Below are positions 61,104 to 64,000 of a stretch of 64,000 bases of DNA, one piece after another. The notes beneath the pieces were generated by a model that had not been told where the DNA came from, did not search any database, and saw nothing but the letters and a program-made list of their open reading frames with translations. Within the stretch, counting starts at the first letter, position 1, and the number at the start of each line of letters is the position of its first letter. The position numbers and the translations under genes were made by a program. The stretch comes from TMP-24 sp046348855 (GTDB taxonomy: Bacteria > Pseudomonadota > Alphaproteobacteria > Rhodobacterales > Rhodobacteraceae): assembly GCA_046348855.1 (NCBI GenBank), contig JAXMDK010000015.1, positions 59,315 to 123,314 on the forward strand. Direction: 5' to 3'.

Positions 61104-61967
61104 CTATTCGCCGCCGCCCAGGCTGTGCACGTAGGACGCCACGGCGCGGATTTGCGCCTCGGTCAGGCGGCCCTGCCAGGCAGGCATGACGCCGAAACGG
61201 GCCTTGGTCACGGTTTCCTTGATCGTCGCCGGATCGCCGCCATAAAGCCAGATGGCGTCGGTCAGGTTCGGAGCGCCGAATTCGCGGCCGCCCTTGCCGT
61301 CCGGCCCGTGGCAGGAGGCACAGTTGTCGGTGAAGATCTGCGCGCCCGCCGTAGCCAGCGCCGCGTCGTGCGGCTGGCCGGAAATGGCCAGCACGTGGTT
61401 GACGACCTGGTCAATCTCTTCGGGTTTCAGGATTTCACCGAAGGCCGGCATCTGCGAGAAACGCGCGTCCGGGTCTGTGGTGTTGCGGATCCCGTGGGTG
61501 ATCGTGGTGTGGATGTCGTCGATGGTGCCGCCCCACAGCCAGTCATTGTCCAGGAGGTTGGGGAAGCCCTTGGCCCCGCCGGCGCCCGCGCCGTGGCACT
61601 GCGCGCACCAGGTCTGGAAGATCGCATGGCCGGCGTTCTGGGTATAGTTGGCCAGTTCGGGGTCGGCGGCGATGGCCTTCAGGTCGGTGGCGACCAGCTT
61701 CGCCTCGATCGGCGCGTTCTGGGCGTCGAAGGCCTTGATGTCCGCTGCCACCTCTTGCCGGGTCGAATAGCCCCACAGCCCGTGAGTCGCGCCGTGGATC
61801 AAGGGCCAGGCCGGATAGAACACCGTGTAGCCGATCCCCCAGATGATCGTCAGGTAGAAGGTCCACAGCCACCAGCGCGGCATGGGGTTGTCGAACTCGC
61901 GGATGCCGTCCCATTCGTGGCCGGTGGTCGAGGGGTCGGGTTTCCGGGCAACGGGTTTCCTGGTCAT
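61104..61967 (-). CDS. ccoP: cbb3-type cytochrome c oxidase subunit III (di-haem)
   Basis: A 287-residue subunit. An N-terminal membrane helix (WWLWTFYLTIIWGIGYTVFYPAWPL) anchors two cytochrome c domains with CAQCH (about residue 135) and CASCH (about residue 225); axial methionines are in FSQMPAF and GVMPAW. It passes electrons from cytochrome c to CcoO. It abuts the ccoQ stop and is the last gene of the operon, followed by a strong terminator. Confidence 0.96.
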   Translation of the reverse strand: MTRKPVARKPDPSTTGHEWDGIREFDNPMPRWWLWTFYLTIIWGIGYTVFYPAWPLIHGATHGLWGYSTRQEVAADIKAFDAQNAPIEAKLVATDLKAIAADPELANYTQNAGHAIFQTWCAQCHGAGAGGAKGFPNLLDNDWLWGGTIDDIHTTITHGIRNTTDPDARFSQMPAFGEILKPEEIDQVVNHVLAISGQPHDAALATAGAQIFTDNCASCHGPDGKGGREFGAPNLTDAIWLYGGDPATIKETVTKARFGVMPAWQGRLTEAQIRAVASYVHSLGGGE

Positions 61968-62165
61968 CTAGATCTCCTTCGTTCCGGCGCCCGGACCGGC
62001 TGCAGGTTTTTCGTCATGGCGGAAAGGGATGCGCGACACGTCGTCGTAGTGCTTGCGCGCGTTCGGCCGGACAAAGGGCCAGACAAACGCGGCGACGAAC
62101 ACCACGACCAGCGCCAGAAGCATCCAGCTGTCGGCGAATTCGCGCATGAGGGTGTAGAGTTCCAT
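61968..62165 (-). CDS. ccoQ: cbb3-type oxidase small subunit CcoQ
   Basis: A 65-residue single-helix protein (MLLALVVVFVAAFVWPFVRPNARKHYDDVSRIPF). The phrase FVWPFVRP...YDDVSRIPF is typical of CcoQ in Rhodobacterales. It stabilises CcoP in the oxidase. Genes ccoO and ccoP lie immediately on either side. Confidence 0.93.
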   Translation of the reverse strand: MELYTLMREFADSWMLLALVVVFVAAFVWPFVRPNARKHYDDVSRIPFRHDEKPAAGPGAGTKEI

Positions 62166-62176
62166 CTCCTCCCCCC

Positions 62177-62902
62177 TCAGCGCGACTGATCGGGTTCAAA
62201 GGTCGAGAAATCGACCATCGTGCCAAGAACCTGCAGGTAGGCGATCAGCGCATCCATTTCCGAAATGCCGGGCTGGCCGTCGAAATTGCGGTTCTGCGCC
62301 TTGGGATAGCGGGCCTGGAGGTCGGTCGCATCGGCATCGGGATCGGCCTGGGCCGCGAAATCGGCCAGGGCGTTCTTGATGTCGTCGTCGGTATAGGGAA
62401 CCCCGACCATCCGGTGAACCTTCAGCTTGGCCTGCAGGTCCTGCGTGTCGACCGGGCGGTCCTTGAGGAAGCCGTATTTCGGCATGACCGATTCCGGCAC
62501 CACCGCCTGCGGGTTGGTCAGGTGTTCGACATGCCACTGGTCGGAATAGCGGCCGCCGACGCGGGCAAGGTCCGGCCCGGTCCGCTTGGACCCCCACTGG
62601 AATGGATGGTCATACATCGACTCGGCCGCCAGCGAATAATGGCCATAGCGTTCGACCTCGTCGCGCATCGGGCGGATCATCTGGCTGTGGCAGACATAGC
62701 AGCCTTCGCGCACGTAGATGTCGCGCCCCGTCAGTTCCAGCGGCGTGTAGGGCCGGACCCCATCGACCTTCTCGATGGTGTTCTGCAGGTAGAACAGCGG
62801 CGCGATCTCGACGATCCCGCCGATGGTGACGACCAGCAGCGAGAAGATCAGCAGAAGCGACGCGTTCTTTTCCAGCGCCTTGTGTTTTTCGAGAATTGCC
62901 AT
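62177..62902 (-). CDS. ccoO: cbb3-type cytochrome c oxidase subunit II (mono-haem)
   Basis: A 241-residue membrane-anchored cytochrome c. One N-terminal helix (LLLIFSLLVVTIGGIVEIAPLFY) is followed by the haem site EGCYVCHSQMIRPMRDEVERYGHYS. Further conserved text is WGSKRTGPDLARVGGRYSDQWHVEHLTNPQAVVPESVMPKY, with the axial Met. Length is normal. It follows ccoN by 14 bp. Confidence 0.96.
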   Translation of the reverse strand: MAILEKHKALEKNASLLLIFSLLVVTIGGIVEIAPLFYLQNTIEKVDGVRPYTPLELTGRDIYVREGCYVCHSQMIRPMRDEVERYGHYSLAAESMYDHPFQWGSKRTGPDLARVGGRYSDQWHVEHLTNPQAVVPESVMPKYGFLKDRPVDTQDLQAKLKVHRMVGVPYTDDDIKNALADFAAQADPDADATDLQARYPKAQNRNFDGQPGISEMDALIAYLQVLGTMVDFSTFEPDQSR

Positions 62903-62916
62903 CTATCCGGCCCCCC

Positions 62917-64000
62917 TTATTCGGCCGGCACAGGCGCGGACAGCGCGGCGCGGGCCGGCTGTTTCGCGACGGTAGCCCAGAGATTGTAGACCATGATGAG
63001 CGCCCCGCCCAGGAACAGGACCCCGCCCAGCGCCCGCACCACATACATCGGGTGCTTGGCCGCGACAGTGTCGGCAAAGGCGTTGACCAGGAACCCCTGC
63101 GCGTCGACTTCGCGCCACATCAGGCCTTCCATGATCCCGCTGACCCACATCGAGGCGGCGTAGAGCACGATCCCGATGGTCGCCAGCCAGAAGTGCCAGC
63201 TGACCAGGCTGAGCGAATAGAGCCGCTCGCGCCCCCAGAGCCGCGGCACCAGGTAGTAGAGGGCGCCGAAGGTGATCATGCCGTTCCAGCCCAGTGCGCC
63301 GGAATGCACGTGCCCGATCGTCCAGTCCGTATAGTGGCTCAGCGAGTTGACCGCCTTGATCGACATCATCGGGCCTTCGAAGGTCGACATGCCGTAGAAG
63401 CCGATCGAGACGACCATCATCCGCAGGATCGGGTCGGTCCGAAGCTTGTCCCAGGCGCCCGACAGCGTCATCAGGCCGTTGATCATGCCGCCCCAGGACG
63501 GCATCCACAGGATGACCGAGAACACCATGCCAAGCGTCGAGGCCCAGTCGGGCAGCGCGGTATAGTGCAGGTGGTGCGGACCGGCCCAGATGTAGAGGAA
63601 GATCAGCGCCCAGAAGTGGATGATCGACAGTTTATAGCTGTAGACCGGCCGTTCGGCCTGCTTGGGCACGAAATAATACATCATGCCCAGGAAGCCGGCG
63701 GTCAGGAAGAAACCCACCGCGTTGTGGCCATACCACCATTGCACCATCGCATCCTGCACGCCCGAGAAGACCTGCACCGATTTCGAACCCAGCAGCGACA
63801 CCGGGATCGAGATGTTGTTGACCACATGCAGCATGGCGATGGTCAGGATGAACGACAGAAGGAACCAGTTGGCGACATAGATGTGCGGCTCACGCCGCTT
63901 GACCAGCGTGCCCACGAAGACAGCCAGGAACCCCAGCCAGACGATGGTCAGCCACCAGTCGACCAGCCATTCCGGTTCGGCATATTCCTTCGACTGGGTC
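62917..64000 (-). CDS. ccoN: cbb3-type cytochrome c oxidase subunit I, C-terminal part (5' end beyond window)
   Basis: About 360 residues of the catalytic subunit are present; the frame is open at the window edge. YGHNAVGFFLTAGFLGMMYYFVPK and WAGPHHLHYTALPDWASTLG (the CuB histidine pair) are diagnostic of haem-copper oxidases of the cbb3 class; later helices contain HYTDWTIGHVHSGALGWNGMITFGALYYLVPRLWG with the haem-ligand histidines. The active site reduces oxygen to water with high affinity. The first membrane helices, including one haem-b ligand, and any promoter FNR box lie outside the window. Confidence 0.96.
   Translation of the reverse strand, partial: TQSKEYAEPEWLVDWWLTIVWLGFLAVFVGTLVKRREPHIYVANWFLLSFILTIAMLHVVNNISIPVSLLGSKSVQVFSGVQDAMVQWWYGHNAVGFFLTAGFLGMMYYFVPKQAERPVYSYKLSIIHFWALIFLYIWAGPHHLHYTALPDWASTLGMVFSVILWMPSWGGMINGLMTLSGAWDKLRTDPILRMMVVSIGFYGMSTFEGPMMSIKAVNSLSHYTDWTIGHVHSGALGWNGMITFGALYYLVPRLWGRERLYSLSLVSWHFWLATIGIVLYAASMWVSGIMEGLMWREVDAQGFLVNAFADTVAAKHPMYVVRALGGVLFLGGALIMVYNLWATVAKQPARAALSAPVPAE

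Overview
The window is high-GC DNA with dense, mostly overlapping genes of an alphaproteobacterium, almost certainly a member of the Rhodobacterales (Rhodobacteraceae). The indicators are a malyl-CoA lyase end, an Irr-fabA-fabB-fabI block, membrane-anchored cytochrome CycM, FnrL with a divergent hemN, and the ccoNOQP and ccoGHIS clusters with FNR-type boxes. No tRNA, rRNA, CRISPR array, transposase or integrase was seen.

Layout. 1-9.7 kb: end of mcl1, a methyltransferase, pgsA-moaD-moaE, an OmpA-family protein with a small coiled-coil membrane protein, ubiA, and rsmE-GNAT-membrane protein followed by gshA. 9.7-13.3 kb: a TetR/HlyD/ABC operon resembling cecR-ybhG-ybhF-ybhR, with a near-palindromic operator. 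13.5-17.1 kb: flavin reductase, then the homogentisate pathway (hmgA, fahA), ending in a scrambled pseudogene. 17.4-20.1 kb: WYL regulator, GST and an enolase-superfamily enzyme. 20.2-22.7 kb: three consecutive genes (pcaD-like, alpha/beta hydrolase, RDD protein) broken by many single-base indels although their protein sequence is still readable across frames. 22.7-25.8 kb: fabA-fabB-fabI with divergent irr. 25.9-36.8 kb: miaB, pheA, cycM, a complete YejABEF-type peptide importer and a glycosyltransferase. 36.8-41.5 kb: hemN/fnrL, L,D-transpeptidase, tRNA selenouridine synthase, YceI. 41.7-49.6 kb: FAD oxidase, MFS exporter, hemC, hemE, a foreign-looking AAA ATPase gene, EamA transporter, hemF. 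49.7-54.5 kb: lipoprotein, RNA methyltransferase, clpS, HAD hydrolase, D,D-carboxypeptidase. 54.5-64 kb: ccoS-ccoI-ccoH-ccoG, a LysR regulator with a small divergent gene, and ccoP-Q-O-N (ccoN runs off the end).

How the genes work together. Haem synthesis (hemC, hemE, hemF, hemN), iron/haem control (Irr), oxygen control (FnrL) and the high-affinity cbb3 oxidase with its copper and assembly factors form a microaerobic respiration theme. FNR-type boxes lie between hemN and fnrL and upstream of ccoG.

The most unusual structure is at hemE. A single AAA ATPase gene with an AT-rich leader sits between two copies of the hemE 3' end. Each copy is 94 bp; the first 36 bp are identical and the remaining 58 bp have diverged. 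The right-hand copy still overlaps the start of the EamA gene. This is the footprint expected if a small element integrated at the 3' end of hemE and supplied a replacement tail, yet no integrase is present.
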